Part shown: one piece after another, positions 33,508 to 42,133 of the stretch
How positions within the stretch are numbered: the stretch's first letter is position 1
Layout: each line of letters begins with the position of its first letter
Assembly: GCF_031760065.1 (NCBI RefSeq)
Contig: NZ_CP134500.1
Location: 3,906,001-3,970,000, forward strand
Length of the DNA stretch: 64,000 nt
From: Streptomyces durocortorensis
Lineage (GTDB): Bacteria > Actinomycetota > Actinomycetes > Streptomycetales > Streptomycetaceae
Direction: 5' to 3'
Translations under genes and position numbers: made by a program
Notes under the pieces: generated by a model
What the model saw: the letters and a program-made list of their open reading frames with translations, nothing else
What the model was told of the DNA's origin: nothing
Databases searched by the model: none

Positions 33508-34186
33508 ACTCCGTAGGCGCTGGGGCCTCGGCGACGGCCCTGTCACGCATCTGGTGAGGCGGATGGAGTCCCACGGGATCGTGGTGGTCATGCCGCCTGC
33601 CAGCGATCCCTCTGCCGCGAGCGTGGACGCCTTCTCCACCCGGGCAGCCCGGCCGCTCGTCGTTCTGACCGCCGCCCGGGCCGACGACATCTACCGGCAC
33701 CGGTTCACGGCTGCCCATGAGCTGGGCCACCTTGTGCTTCACGCCGATGCCACCGGTGACAGCCGTCAGGAGAAGGAGGCGGATGCCTTCGCCGCCGAGT
33801 TCCTGACCCCCCAGGACAGCATCCTGCCGTTCCTGCCGGGGCGAATGGATCTTGCACGCCTGGCCGAGCTAAGGGGCGTCTGGGGAGTCTCCCTCCACTC
33901 GCTTGTCTACCGATGCCGCGAGCTGGGGCTGATCTCCGACGCGACTGCCAGCCGGACGTATCAGCGTCTACGCGCTCTCGACGGCCAGCCGGGCTTCACT
34001 GCCGAATCCGTCTCGAACTTCCCCGGTGAACGGCCTTCGCTGCTTCGGCAAGCCTTCGAGCTGGCTGCGAAGGAAGCGGGCCTATCGGTTTCCCAACTGG
34101 CTCATGAGCTGGCGTGGACAAGCGGGAGGGTGCAGGACCTGCTGGGCGTGCAGGAACAGAGGCCGGTGCTCCGGCTGGTCCAGTAG
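33482..34186 (+). pseudogene. N-terminally truncated ImmA/IrrE-type metallopeptidase
   Basis: A frame beginning in the relaxase remnant contains ARELRRRWGLGDGPVTHLVR followed by an ImmA/IrrE domain with the zinc motif AAHELGHLVLHAD and QEKEADAFAAEFLTP. Full-length relatives start with an XRE helix-turn-helix of about 100-150 residues, which is absent here because of the junction at about 33490. Translation could start at ATG 33563 (207 residues), keeping the HExxH motif, so residual activity is possible. In phage and element biology such proteins cleave repressors. The partner is not obvious here. Confidence 0.7.
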
Positions 34187-34339
34187 CAGCGCTGTTCGAC
34201 CTGAGTAGCCGTGGGGCACGGTCGTTTCCCGATGCTGGTGTCAAGAGTCTCCAGCGCCAAGCCAACAACACGTAGCGATGTCATCAGGGCCGACTCATCT
34301 CGGAGTCGGCCCTGATGACCTGCTGACGCACTCGGAGGT

Positions 34340-34777
34340 TCAGAGCGATGTCTCGACTCCGAGGCTTCCGGCCCTGATGGCTCCTCGTAGGACGTAGACG
34401 ATGTCCTCGGGCTTGAGGTCGATACCGTCGAGACCCGCCAGGGTCAGCGGGATCTCCTCCAGCGCGTACTCACCACGGCCTTCGGCGCTGAACTCGGGAC
34501 CGGTGCGGTCGTCGAAGGACCAGGTCGCGATGCGGGCGAGGTAGAAGAGCTGACGCTCGTCGTCGGACTCCATCGTGTGGAGCAGACGGATAATGTCGGC
34601 CTTTCCCGCGATCTCCTCGTGGATCTCGCGGTGGAGGGCGGCCTCGCGTGACTCATCGGTGGGCTCGACGCCACCGCCGGGCAGGACCCAGTACTCGGGG
34701 ATGCCGGGCCTGGTGCGGCGGATGACAAGCATCGTGTGGTCGGGGGTGACGAGGACGGCACGGACTCGTTCGATCAT
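34340..34777 (-). CDS. Nudix hydrolase
   Basis: ATG 34777 gives 145 residues with a complete Nudix box: GGGVEPTDESREAALHREIH followed by EEI (Gx5Ex7REUxEE spacing). The N-terminus IERVRAVLVTPDHTMLVIRR is typical. The enzyme hydrolyses nucleoside diphosphate-linked compounds; the exact substrate is unknown. Nudix genes are frequent cargo of actinobacterial integrating elements. It ends 30 bases upstream-side of the truncated SDR gene on the same strand. Confidence 0.92.
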   Translation of the reverse strand: MIERVRAVLVTPDHTMLVIRRTRPGIPEYWVLPGGGVEPTDESREAALHREIHEEIAGKADIIRLLHTMESDDERQLFYLARIATWSFDDRTGPEFSAEGRGEYALEEIPLTLAGLDGIDLKPEDIVYVLRGAIRAGSLGVETSL

Positions 34778-34807
34778 TTCGTTGGGTCTCCTTGCTTGTT
34801 GACGTTC

Positions 34808-35470
34808 TCAGTGGAGCAGCCAGCCACCATCGACGTGGACGGACTGCCCCGTGAGGAACGAGGCGGAGGGGCCTACGAGAAACGCCACCAGGGCGACGAC
34901 GTCCTCGGGGCGGCCACGGCGCGGGACGCACTGGCGCTTGATCTGGTCCTTCGGCCGCGCACGGTGCCGGGCGGGGAGGGCGTTCTCGGCATCTACCTGG
35001 ATGGCGCCGGGCATGACGGTGTTGACGCAGATCCCGAACGGACCCAGTTCGCGGGTGAGGGAGCGGGTCAGTCCCAGCAGCCCGGCCTTCGCGGTGCTAT
35101 ATGCGACGAGGTTCGTTCGGCCGGCGCGGGCGTTGATGCTGCCGATGTTCACGATCCGGCCCCAGCGGCGTTCGATCATGCCGGGGGTGAATGCGTGGCA
35201 GGTGCGGTAGTGGGCGGTGAGGTTCACGTCGAGGGAGTAGTTCCAGGCGGTCTCGTCGGTGTCCTGCCAGGCGGCGCGGGGGTAGGAACCGGCGTTGTTC
35301 ACCAGGATGTCGACGGGGCCGATCTCGGCGCGGACGAGGTCGGCCATGGCCCGAACGGAGCCCGGATCGGTCAGGTCGGCGTTCACCGCGATCCCAGGGC
35401 TGCCCGCGCGTTCGAAGGCGGCGAGGAGGGCGTGGGCGTCGGGGTCTTGGCCGAGGTGGTTGACCGTCAA
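34808..35470 (-). pseudogene. N-terminally truncated short-chain dehydrogenase (SDR)
   Basis: From TTG 35470 the frame reads TVNHLGQDPDAHALLAAFER, then VDILVNNAGSYP (NNAG motif), YSTAKAG (catalytic YxxxK) and a C-terminal HVDGGW. The first about 35 residues, including the TGxxxGIG cofactor loop, are missing: the sequence is cut at about 35465, where a second truncated gene begins on the other strand. Without the cofactor loop it is very probably inactive. The original was an FabG-like oxidoreductase. Confidence 0.82.
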
Positions 35471-36338
35471 GGCACTCGGCGACTCCGCCTCCGAACTCGG
35501 TGGCGGGCACGCCCGCCACCTGGCCGTCCGCTACCTAACCCAGGACGTCGCTCCTTGGCTGGAGGGCCACTTCACCGAAGCCACCGGCCGCGACCCTTTC
35601 GCCGCGACCTCCCAGCTCGTCCACCTCGCCGGCTGGATGGCACAGGACGAAGGCGACACCCCCGAACTGCGCGGACTCGCCCAGCGCTACTACGCCCACT
35701 CCTTCCGCCTGGCCGCCGAGGCCGGCGATCCGGAACTATCAGCAACAGCTCTCCGCGGCCTCGCCGTCCAGTGCGTCGACCTCGGCTATCGCGCCGAAGC
35801 CGTCCAGCTCGGCGAAGCCTGCGTGGAGTACGGTCACCAGCTCGACAACCCGAGAGCCGTCGCCTATTACGAGGCCACCCTCGCCAACGCCGCCGCCCAA
35901 GACGACGACCGCCGCATGGCCACCAAGCACCTCGCCCTGTCCGAGACCGCCATCGGCAAGCCGACCGCCGCAGCAGACGACTCCTGGGCCGCCCACTACT
36001 CCCCCGGCCGCTGGGCCCACGAGTCCGGCATGATCCTCGCCCGCCTCGGCGACCTCGACGCCGCCGAGGAACACCTCCACCTCGCCCTCGACATCCACGG
36101 CCTCGACCGCCGCCGCACGCGAGCCATCGTCCTCGCCGACCTCGGCGGCGTGCGCCTGCGCCAAGGCGACGTCGAAGGAGCCATGGCCACCTGGCGCGAC
36201 TTCCTCGACTACGCCGACGGCATCCGCTCGGTCAAGGTCCAGGCCGCCCTCCAGGACATGCGTGTCCGCCTACGCCGGTACACCGGAGTTCCAGAAGCCC
36301 AGGAACTCCGCGAGCAGGCAGCGCGCATCTCAAGGTGA
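35469..36338 (+). pseudogene. N-terminally truncated XRE/TPR regulator
   Basis: The frame after about 35466 reads LGDSASELGGGHARHLAVRY, then SQLVHLAGWMAQDEGDTP and TPR-like repeats to the stop at 36338. This is the C-terminal part of the Streptomyces XRE/TPR regulator family (about 400-450 residues); the N-terminal HTH is absent. Its lost 5' end lies directly against the lost 5' end of the divergent SDR, so one deletion removed both starts and the promoter between them. No obvious start codon or RBS remains. Confidence 0.8.
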
Positions 36339-36477
36339 TCTCGGTGTCAGCTCTGTCAGTAGCGGGTGATAAGCCTGTTCTTCAGTCAATCGGCCCGGCA
36401 TCACCTGAAGGTCAACCGACCCTGCGGGGCGCATGCACCACGCGGACCGAAACCGCACTTCACTGACAGGGATCACC

Positions 36478-37395
36478 ATGCTCGACTTTCACGAGTTGGC
36501 GCCGGACGGCGAGGGCCTGGAGCAACTAGTCCGAGAACTGGCACTGGCTCTCGGCTACAGGGCCAAGTGGTCCGGCCGGGGAGCAGACGGCGGACGTGAC
36601 CTTCTTTTGGAAGAACCAGGGGACGCCCTGCTGGGAGCGAAGACGCGGAAATGGGTGATCTCGTGCAAGCACATGGCGCATGCCAAGGATGGTGCAGGGC
36701 GCTCGGTCAACGGTGAAGACGTAGGCAGTATCGGCGGCATCGTGGACGCCGTTGCACAGCACGACGCCGACGGCTTCCTCCTCGTCTGCTCCACCCAACC
36801 CTCAAGCGCCCTGGTGTCCAGACTGGAATCGATCGAGCGAACCAAGGGCGTGCACACCCACGTGTGGGATGGAGTGGAACTCGAACGCATGCTTGCTACT
36901 CCCCGAGGTTGGGCGGTGGCCCAGCGGTTCTTCCCGGTGAGCGCCGAAGCCAGCGGGTGGAAAGTTTTCGCCACCAGCGAGCCTAACCGTTTCATCGGAA
37001 TCACCCGCGGCTTCTACCTCCGTGTCGCCAACCGACACGGAAGCGCAGTTGGATTCCCACTCAAATGGATCGACGAACGTCTGGACAGAGTCGCCTCGAT
37101 CGCATTGCCCGTTGGTCATGAAATTCGCCCCCGAGGTGTATTTTACGACGACAAGCATGGCGGGTTCGTCTGGTACCTCGACTACTTGCACGGATACCGA
37201 AGTTGGCGGCGCGAGGAGATCGAGCCGCCGATGAATGAGTACACGTTGCGCCAGCGGCTTGGCGACGATGGCGTCTCCTTTGATGACGGACAATACGACA
37301 ACTTCGAGATCACCTTCAGAAAGGTCAACCGGGGTCACGACGCCTACGATGCAGACCACTACCGGTACTACGAGAGCGTCCCCAGCTACGTCTAG
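36478..37395 (+). CDS. Mrr-like restriction endonuclease-fold protein
   Basis: ATG 36478 with AGGGA upstream gives 305 residues. The N-terminal domain has the Mrr/type IV restriction pattern: GADGGRDLLLEE (residues 35-46, with the metal-binding Asp) followed by WVISCKH (about 59-65, the xCK catalytic pair). The C-terminal about 170 residues (FIGITRGFYLRVANRHG, FVWYLDYLHGYRSW) are unassigned and may recognise modified DNA or a partner. No methyltransferase is nearby. It may be a standalone defence nuclease. Codon use is less GC-biased than in core genes. Confidence 0.8.
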   Translation: MLDFHELAPDGEGLEQLVRELALALGYRAKWSGRGADGGRDLLLEEPGDALLGAKTRKWVISCKHMAHAKDGAGRSVNGEDVGSIGGIVDAVAQHDADGFLLVCSTQPSSALVSRLESIERTKGVHTHVWDGVELERMLATPRGWAVAQRFFPVSAEASGWKVFATSEPNRFIGITRGFYLRVANRHGSAVGFPLKWIDERLDRVASIALPVGHEIRPRGVFYDDKHGGFVWYLDYLHGYRSWRREEIEPPMNEYTLRQRLGDDGVSFDDGQYDNFEITFRKVNRGHDAYDADHYRYYESVPSYV

Positions 37396-37518
37396 GCCGC
37401 CAGCCTCGCATGGCCTATTTGAAGCCCCATGCCATACGGCTGAAAAGTTGGAGCCGAGACTCCGTGGGTCGGGTTGGTGAAGACTCCCAGCAACGCTCAG
37501 TCCCTCTGTGTCCGCCTG

Positions 37519-38424
37519 CTAGAAGGGCGTCTCTGCATGCTCTCGCAACCAGAAGTTGACGGAGCTAAAGCCGGGGCGCAGAGCGACCTGCACCAATTCC
37601 CATCCACCCCAGAAGCTGCCGATTTGGTCAGCGTCCATGCCGTGCACAATGGCGGAGACTGGACGGTCGCGACTATGCATAGGCATCTCTGCCCCCTTAG
37701 GCCAGTGCGGCTCGATAAGTGGCGAGGCGCAGAAGGACTCGAGCTCTGCGACGGCCTGCTCAACCTCCACTCCGGCTTGCGTCGAACTACCCACAGAATG
37801 TGTGAGGTGAGCCATAAATCGCATCTTTTCGGTTCGCCTGCGATGCTCGAAGTCCACTGACGCCAAGAACGTCGCTGCCGTGAGGGACGGACGCTCCCTG
37901 GTGGGGGCCAAGGCGACTGTGCTGCCAGCACTGCCATCGTGCCGATAAATAGCAGCATCTTGGTAGCCGATGTCCTGGAGAGCGCTGGTCACGTGCCGGC
38001 GAAGAAGACGGCGCTCGCCAATCTCCACCATAGTTGGACTCTCCCACTCAACCCTCATGGCGAGAATGGCACGTGCCCCTACGGCGAGTTCTGGATCCGT
38101 GGGTTCTTCAATCGGGTGATCGATGTGGGCCGCACCCGAGGCCATCAGCCACAGGGCGTGAAGGTCTTTCTCCTCCCTGGCGATGTCACCGGCTGGCACC
38201 GTCTGCGCAAGTGCACGAGCCAGCAGCTGCACGAGACCCCACGACGGAAGCCGACTGTCAGTAAACGCGTCGTGGATGCGGCTTCTGCTGGCCACCCCGG
38301 CACCGACGCTTCTGGCGAGGTCGCGAACCGGAGGTAGCCCGGCGCGCTGGTGCAGGTCGTGCAGAGCGTGGTTGAGGTCACGGAGCGGGCCGTAGGGAAG
38401 GTCCGGCCTCTTCAAACGCGCCAC
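37519..38424 (-). CDS. HTH-containing protein of element B
   Basis: ATG 38424 gives 301 residues. The N-terminus (PYGPLRDLNHALHDLHQRAG, RSRIHDAFTDSRLPSWGLVQ) resembles the DNA-binding segment found in many Streptomyces XRE-like proteins with HTH but no standard annotation. The C-terminal about 170 residues have no known domain (FLASVDFEHRRRTEKMRFMA). Likely a regulator of an accessory gene, or the sensor half of a conflict system. It converges on the Mrr-like gene. Confidence 0.7.
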   Translation of the reverse strand: MARLKRPDLPYGPLRDLNHALHDLHQRAGLPPVRDLARSVGAGVASRSRIHDAFTDSRLPSWGLVQLLARALAQTVPAGDIAREEKDLHALWLMASGAAHIDHPIEEPTDPELAVGARAILAMRVEWESPTMVEIGERRLLRRHVTSALQDIGYQDAAIYRHDGSAGSTVALAPTRERPSLTAATFLASVDFEHRRRTEKMRFMAHLTHSVGSSTQAGVEVEQAVAELESFCASPLIEPHWPKGAEMPMHSRDRPVSAIVHGMDADQIGSFWGGWELVQVALRPGFSSVNFWLREHAETPF

Positions 38425-38561
38425 GCTCGCCCCCCGTGTCCCTCGCCGTCAGAATCCGTCCGATTCTGTCCGACGTTGCCAGGCGCCGTCCATCAGCGTC
38501 TTGGGAGCCCCCGGACGGCACACGCTGGGACGGATACGTCGAACGATCTGAAGGAGTTGCT

Positions 38562-38753
38562 GTGTTGGGGGTTTCCTGGACCGCAGTCAGTGAAGGTGCG
38601 ATCGCCGAAGCGTTGGGGTCACTCGCAGCCATGGCTGTGGTGGCCGCGGGCGCTCTGCTGCGGAAGCGGTTGCGTCGCAACACAAGGCAGCACCCGGCGA
38701 ACACCCTTGACGACGCGGAGAACAGGCACGGCGCGGAGCAAGGGCCTTGCTAG
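38562..38753 (+). CDS. Small single-TM protein
   Basis: GTG 38562 with a strong AAGGAG 5 bases upstream gives 63 residues. One TM helix spans about residues 14-33 (AIAEALGSLAAMAVVAAGAL), followed by a basic, Asn-rich tail (LLRKRLRRNTRQHPANTL). No motif is recognised. It is divergent from the HTH gene at 37519-38424. Confidence 0.6.
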   Translation: MLGVSWTAVSEGAIAEALGSLAAMAVVAAGALLRKRLRRNTRQHPANTLDDAENRHGAEQGPC

Positions 38754-38763
38754 GACAGCCGGC

Positions 38764-38820
38764 TCGATTCCCGTCATCCGCTCTTGAACGAAGCCCCAGG
38801 TCAGCCGCCCTGGGGCTTCG
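38764..38820 (+). other. tRNA-Gly-like 3' fragment plus terminator hairpin
   Basis: TCGATTCCCGTCATCCGCTC (38764-38783) equals the T-loop and acceptor 3' side expected for a Streptomyces tRNA-Gly, without any tRNA 5' half. A perfect 12-bp hairpin CGAAGCCCCAGG/CCTGGGGCTTCG follows (38789-38820), as after a tRNA gene. Best read as a relic attachment site of a second element that targeted tRNA-Gly. Confidence 0.6.
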
Positions 38821-39308
38821 TTGTTTCCGGGCTGCGAGGTCATCAGTGGCGAGGCGTTCGTCGAGAAGGTCAGCCAGGAAGGTGTCGTCGAGATTCGGGC
38901 GGCCGCGTCGGGCACGCACTCGGCAGGGACGAGCTGCTGGCCGTGATCGGCACCAACGACAAACCCCACATCATGACCCTCCCCTTCCGCAATGTCTTCA
39001 GGGCCGGCCAGTGCGACCTCCCGGTCGTCGGCCCCATCGCCCCGAGGCCCGCGAGGTCCACGAGGGCTCCTGGAACTGGCCTCCGGTAAGCCCCACCGAG
39101 CACCCTCCCGGGGGCTGTCTAGGACCCATTGGATGACCCCGTCCGACGTGCACAGCGACCTCGTTCGGGTGTGCTCCACCCGTGTCCCACCGAACGGTGA
39201 ACAACGCTCGCCACGGGTGTAGACGGCGCCTCACCATAGGCTGGGTAATGAGGTGTATCCGCAGGTCAGAAGCAGCGCAGGCGGCATGGGTGGCGGTGAC
39301 TCCCAAGC
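38821..39308. other. No recognisable gene (probably degraded)
   Basis: Several frames are open, but none shows an RBS, a familiar domain or consistent codon bias. Fragments such as VIGTNDKPHIMTLPFRNVF hint at decayed coding sequence. The gene at 39309 converges on this area. Confidence 0.4.
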
Positions 39309-40175
39309 TCATAGCTCTTCGTCGTGCAGATACAGCTCGGCCTCTTCGAGCCGGATGAGCCAGCTGTGGGACGACGTGCGGTCCACCGTCACGCCTTTGA
39401 TGCCGGCGGCGGGGTGGGTGAGAGCTGCGGTCAGGTCGGCAGGGAAGGGGTAGCCCCGCCATTCGAGGTCCCACCGGCCCTCGTGCCCCCACAGCCGGCC
39501 AGCGGGCGACCAACGGGCTCGTTCGGTGGGGCGGTCGAGCGGGTCCATGAACCATCCCCCCAGGTCGAAGGAGCCGTCTGGATCTCGCAAGGACATGCGC
39601 ACCCAGATGCCGGCCAAGAGCCGCTTCATGGAGGGAATGATCTCGGGTACGGCGGCGAGCTTGTCGTACTCGTCGGAGGTGAGCGGCTCCTCCACGCCGA
39701 GACGTCGGCGCAGATTCGGCAGGCGCCGTGCGCGGCCCCGGCCGGCCGAGAGGGTGTCTCGCTCGGAGACGTACATCTGAGCACCACTGGGCAAGTGCCG
39801 TAGGCGCCACAAGTGGTAGCCCAGGCGCTCCTCGACCCTCATTCCTGGGATGTGGGGGTCGGTCGGACTGCCGACGAGGCGGAGGGCGACGTTGTCGCAG
39901 GCATTGACGATCAGCACGAGGTGATCGAATCGTGGGGAGATGACCGGCCCGTACGCGCCGATTTGCCCGACCCGCCAGCGCAGTCGAGGCGCGGTCAGCG
40001 TTCCTTGGTTGAAGCAGGCAAGAGCCAACAGAGCGCGTAGTTCGGTCTGTTCCGGGGTGCAGTGGTCCAGGCCCAGCCCGCCGGATCGATCGATTCCCGG
40101 GCGAGCAGTGGCTGGAACCTCTCCCGTGAATCCGGCGCGGATGAGCGAGGCGGCCTTGGCCGTGGTGTGGGGCAT
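39309..40175 (-). CDS. Unknown 288-residue protein
   Basis: ATG 40175 gives 288 residues (MPHTTAKAASLIRAGFTGEV). Notable segments are FDHLVLIVNACDNVALRLVG, LGYHLWRLRHLPSGAQMYVS and a C-terminal SHSWLIRLEEAELYLHDEEL. No domain, signal peptide or TM helix is recognised. It is the last gene before the right end of element B, transcribed inward. The function is unknown. Confidence 0.65.
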   Translation of the reverse strand: MPHTTAKAASLIRAGFTGEVPATARPGIDRSGGLGLDHCTPEQTELRALLALACFNQGTLTAPRLRWRVGQIGAYGPVISPRFDHLVLIVNACDNVALRLVGSPTDPHIPGMRVEERLGYHLWRLRHLPSGAQMYVSERDTLSAGRGRARRLPNLRRRLGVEEPLTSDEYDKLAAVPEIIPSMKRLLAGIWVRMSLRDPDGSFDLGGWFMDPLDRPTERARWSPAGRLWGHEGRWDLEWRGYPFPADLTAALTHPAAGIKGVTVDRTSSHSWLIRLEEAELYLHDEEL

Positions 40176-40582
40176 AGCGCGATGTCCTTCGTCGCTGCCG
40201 GGTCAGCGGGGGATCGCGTCCGTGTTCGCACATCGGGGAGGCACGTCAGGGAGTAGCGGAGTGGGCGCGCCGCACCCTGGACGAGCCAGGAAACCCGGGC
40301 GACCCGCTACGTCCTCCGGGCCTCCGCGGACCGGTTGCGGCTGACGATACCGGCGTGATCGGTGGAATTGCCGGACTCCACACGCTGGATTCATCCGATG
40401 GGGTTCCTAGCAGGATCAACGTCGACGATGGGGCGTAACGCCGTCCGTGCGTGAGCGATGCGTGAGCGGATGTTCCGGCACAGCCCGGTTTCGGCCGGAT
40501 CGCTCAACGCCGCTCATCTCGTCCGACCAGGCATCCCAGGACAGGACGGCATCACCCGGCAGCACCCGGTCGGACCCGGCCA
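40176..40582. other. Right end of element B with arm-site-like repeats (no gene seen)
   Basis: Non-coding. At 40446-40468 lie the two GCGTGAGCG repeats also present at 11664-11686. Bases 40469-40582 are homologous to the right end of element A. Confidence 0.7.
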
Positions 40583-40629
40583 GGACTTTTAATCCGTTGG
40601 TTGTGGGTTCGAGTCCCACACGGCCTACC
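40583..40629 (+). repeat. Attachment site attR of the array (tRNA-Lys 3' half)
   Basis: Third copy of the 47-bp core, GGACTTTTAATCC to GGCCTACC, followed by unrelated sequence that was originally downstream of the tRNA gene. Confidence 0.93.
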
Positions 40630-40634
40630 TTTCG

Positions 40635-40667
40635 GACCCCGCCCCTGGAGTGCCTCCGGGCGGGGTC
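40635..40667 (+). terminator. Original tRNA-Lys terminator
   Basis: Perfect 10-bp hairpin GACCCCGCCC/GGGCGGGGTC just after attR; displaced 29 kb from its tRNA gene by the element array. Confidence 0.82.
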
Positions 40668-40874
40668 TCCTGTAGGCGGACGATGCCTCGTACCGCCCCC
40701 GCATGGCTCGCAGTTGGAAGAGGCGGCCCATGCTGCCCGGAAGCCCTGGACGTGCCCTTCGCGGCGATCCTTCTGCTGTGTGCCGAGGAGTGGAGCCGGT
40801 CGCCCGGCGGAGGCAGGCAGCAGCGGCAGGTGGTCGAGTGCGCTCCCCGTATGCCGTAGAGTGGTGTTTACCGA

Positions 40875-40948
40875 CGCGGGGTGGAGCAGCTCGGTAGCTC
40901 GCTGGGCTCATAACCCAGAGGTCGCAGGTTCAAATCCTGTCCCCGCTA
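40875..40948 (+). tRNA. Initiator tRNA-Met (CAU)
   Basis: Cloverleaf with anticodon loop CTCATAA (anticodon CAU) and the initiator features GGG/CCC in the anticodon stem (GCTGGGCTCATAACCCAGA) and a mismatched first acceptor pair (C1 against U72). CCA is not encoded. Confidence 0.96.
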
Positions 40949-40959
40949 CTGAAGATCCA

Positions 40960-40988
40960 GGCCCGGCACGCGCACAGCGTGCCGGGCC
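40960..40988 (+). terminator. Terminator after initiator tRNA-Met
   Basis: Perfect 12-bp stem GGCCCGGCACGC/GCGTGCCGGGCC with a 5-base loop. Confidence 0.88.
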
Positions 40989-41034
40989 TGAGTCGTTTCC
41001 GGGGAACGGCACCGAACCGCCCGGCCCGGGACGC

Positions 41035-41065
41035 TTGACCTTGACGCAGCGTAAAGATCTAGCGT
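41035..41065 (+). promoter_or_regulatory. MerR-type promoter of the TipAS regulator gene
   Basis: TTGACC (41035) and TAGCGT (41060) are separated by 19 bases, the long spacer typical of MerR-activated promoters. An imperfect dyad CTTGACG-CAG-CGTAAAG lies in the spacer. The start codon follows at 41073, so the transcript would be near leaderless. Suggests autoactivation as in tipA. Confidence 0.6.
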
Positions 41066-41072
41066 TTCCGGC

Positions 41073-41819
41073 ATGAAGTGGTCCATCCAGGAAATCGCCA
41101 GAAAAGCCGGCACCACGAGCCGCACGCTCCGGCACTACGGAGACCTCGGTCTCCTCACGCCGAGCCGGGTCGGGAGCAACGGCTACCGCTACTACGACCA
41201 GGACGCCCTCGTCCGGTTGCAGCGCATTCTGCTGCTGCGGGAGCTCGGGCTGTCGTTGCCCGCCATCAAGGACGTACTGGAGGGGCAGCGGGACACGGCG
41301 GTGGCGCTGCGGGCGCATCTGCGGCTGCTCGAACAGGAGCAGGCGCGCATCGGGCGGCAGATCGCCTCGGTGCGGACCACTCTCCACAAGACCCGGGAGG
41401 GGATGGAACTCATGGCTGATGAAGTGTTCGACGGGTTCGACCACACCGTCCACGAGCAGGAGGTGACCGAGCGCTGGGGCCGGAAGGCGTACGAGGAGGG
41501 CGACCGGTGGTGGCGTTCGCTCGGGGCGGCGGAGAAGAAGGCGTTCCAGGACGAGCAGGAGGCCATCGCGCGCGACTGGGGGCGGGCCAAGGAGGCCGGG
41601 CTCGCCCCGGACAGCGAGGAGGCGCAGGACATCGCGCGGCGGCACTGCGCCTGGCTGGCGACGACGAGGGAGCCGAGCCGTTCGTACGTGATCGGGCTCG
41701 CCGAGATGTACGTCGCCGATCCGCGCTTCGCGCAGAACTACGACCGCCACGCGGATGACACCGTCACCCTCGTACGGGACGCGCTGACCGTCTACGCGGA
41801 GCACTCGCTCTCCGACTGA
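41073..41819 (+). CDS. MerR-family regulator with TipAS-like ligand domain
   Basis: ATG 41073 gives 248 residues. The N-terminal MerR domain shows SIQEIARKAGTTSRTLRHYG and a YRYYDQDALVRLQRI segment. The C-terminal domain (MADEVFDGFDHTVHEQEVTE, then SYVIGLAEMYVADPRFAQNY) matches the TipAS antibiotic-binding domain. TipA-type proteins bind thiopeptide or other drugs covalently or tightly and activate their own promoter. The usual ligand-reactive Cys may be the one in RRHCAWL; this is inference. No efflux gene is adjacent. Confidence 0.92.
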   Translation: MKWSIQEIARKAGTTSRTLRHYGDLGLLTPSRVGSNGYRYYDQDALVRLQRILLLRELGLSLPAIKDVLEGQRDTAVALRAHLRLLEQEQARIGRQIASVRTTLHKTREGMELMADEVFDGFDHTVHEQEVTERWGRKAYEEGDRWWRSLGAAEKKAFQDEQEAIARDWGRAKEAGLAPDSEEAQDIARRHCAWLATTREPSRSYVIGLAEMYVADPRFAQNYDRHADDTVTLVRDALTVYAEHSLSD

Positions 41820-42133
41820 GCCGACGGGGCGGGCCAAGCGCCCTGGGCGGGCTGAGCCGGCCGGGAGGGGGCTGGGCGGGCCGGGCTGGCTGAGCGGGCT
41901 GGGTCGACTGGGCCGACTGGGGGCGGCCTGGGACGGCTGGGGGCGGCCTGGGACGGCTGAGTGGGCTTGGACCGCCTGGCCGGCCGTCGGCCGTATCGGT
42001 CACCGATGGCCGGTCCTCGTCCGGCTTCCCCCTATTTGGCCGATGAGGAGTCGCCGCCCGGCGCGGCTCCGGGAAGCCTGGACGGGGCGCGGTACCGTCC
42101 GCAGCCGTGGGTGGACCGGGCAGGAGTGCACAG
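41820..42133. repeat. Gly-rich-like GC repeat region between the TipAS and phosphatase genes
   Basis: About 130 bases of GGGCTGG/GGCCGGG low-complexity sequence, including two tandem copies of a 20-base unit (41921-41960, GGGCGGCCTGGGACGGCTGG). No gene is apparent; the phosphatase RBS AGGAG is at 42122. Confidence 0.6.

Larger units (their letters stand above)
31691..40582. mobile_element. Degenerate element B, tandem to element A
   Basis: Bounded by core repeats at 31691 and 40583, about 8.9 kb. Both ends resemble those of element A, but it has no integrase, excisionase or intact relaxase; a relaxase 3' remnant is at 33355. Several genes are truncated. It could be excised or moved in trans by the element A integrase. 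Confidence 0.82.

Noticed and set aside
38436-38561. Longer start (GTG 38436) for the small TM protein
   Set aside because: It lacks an RBS, whereas GTG 38562 has AAGGAG at ideal distance.
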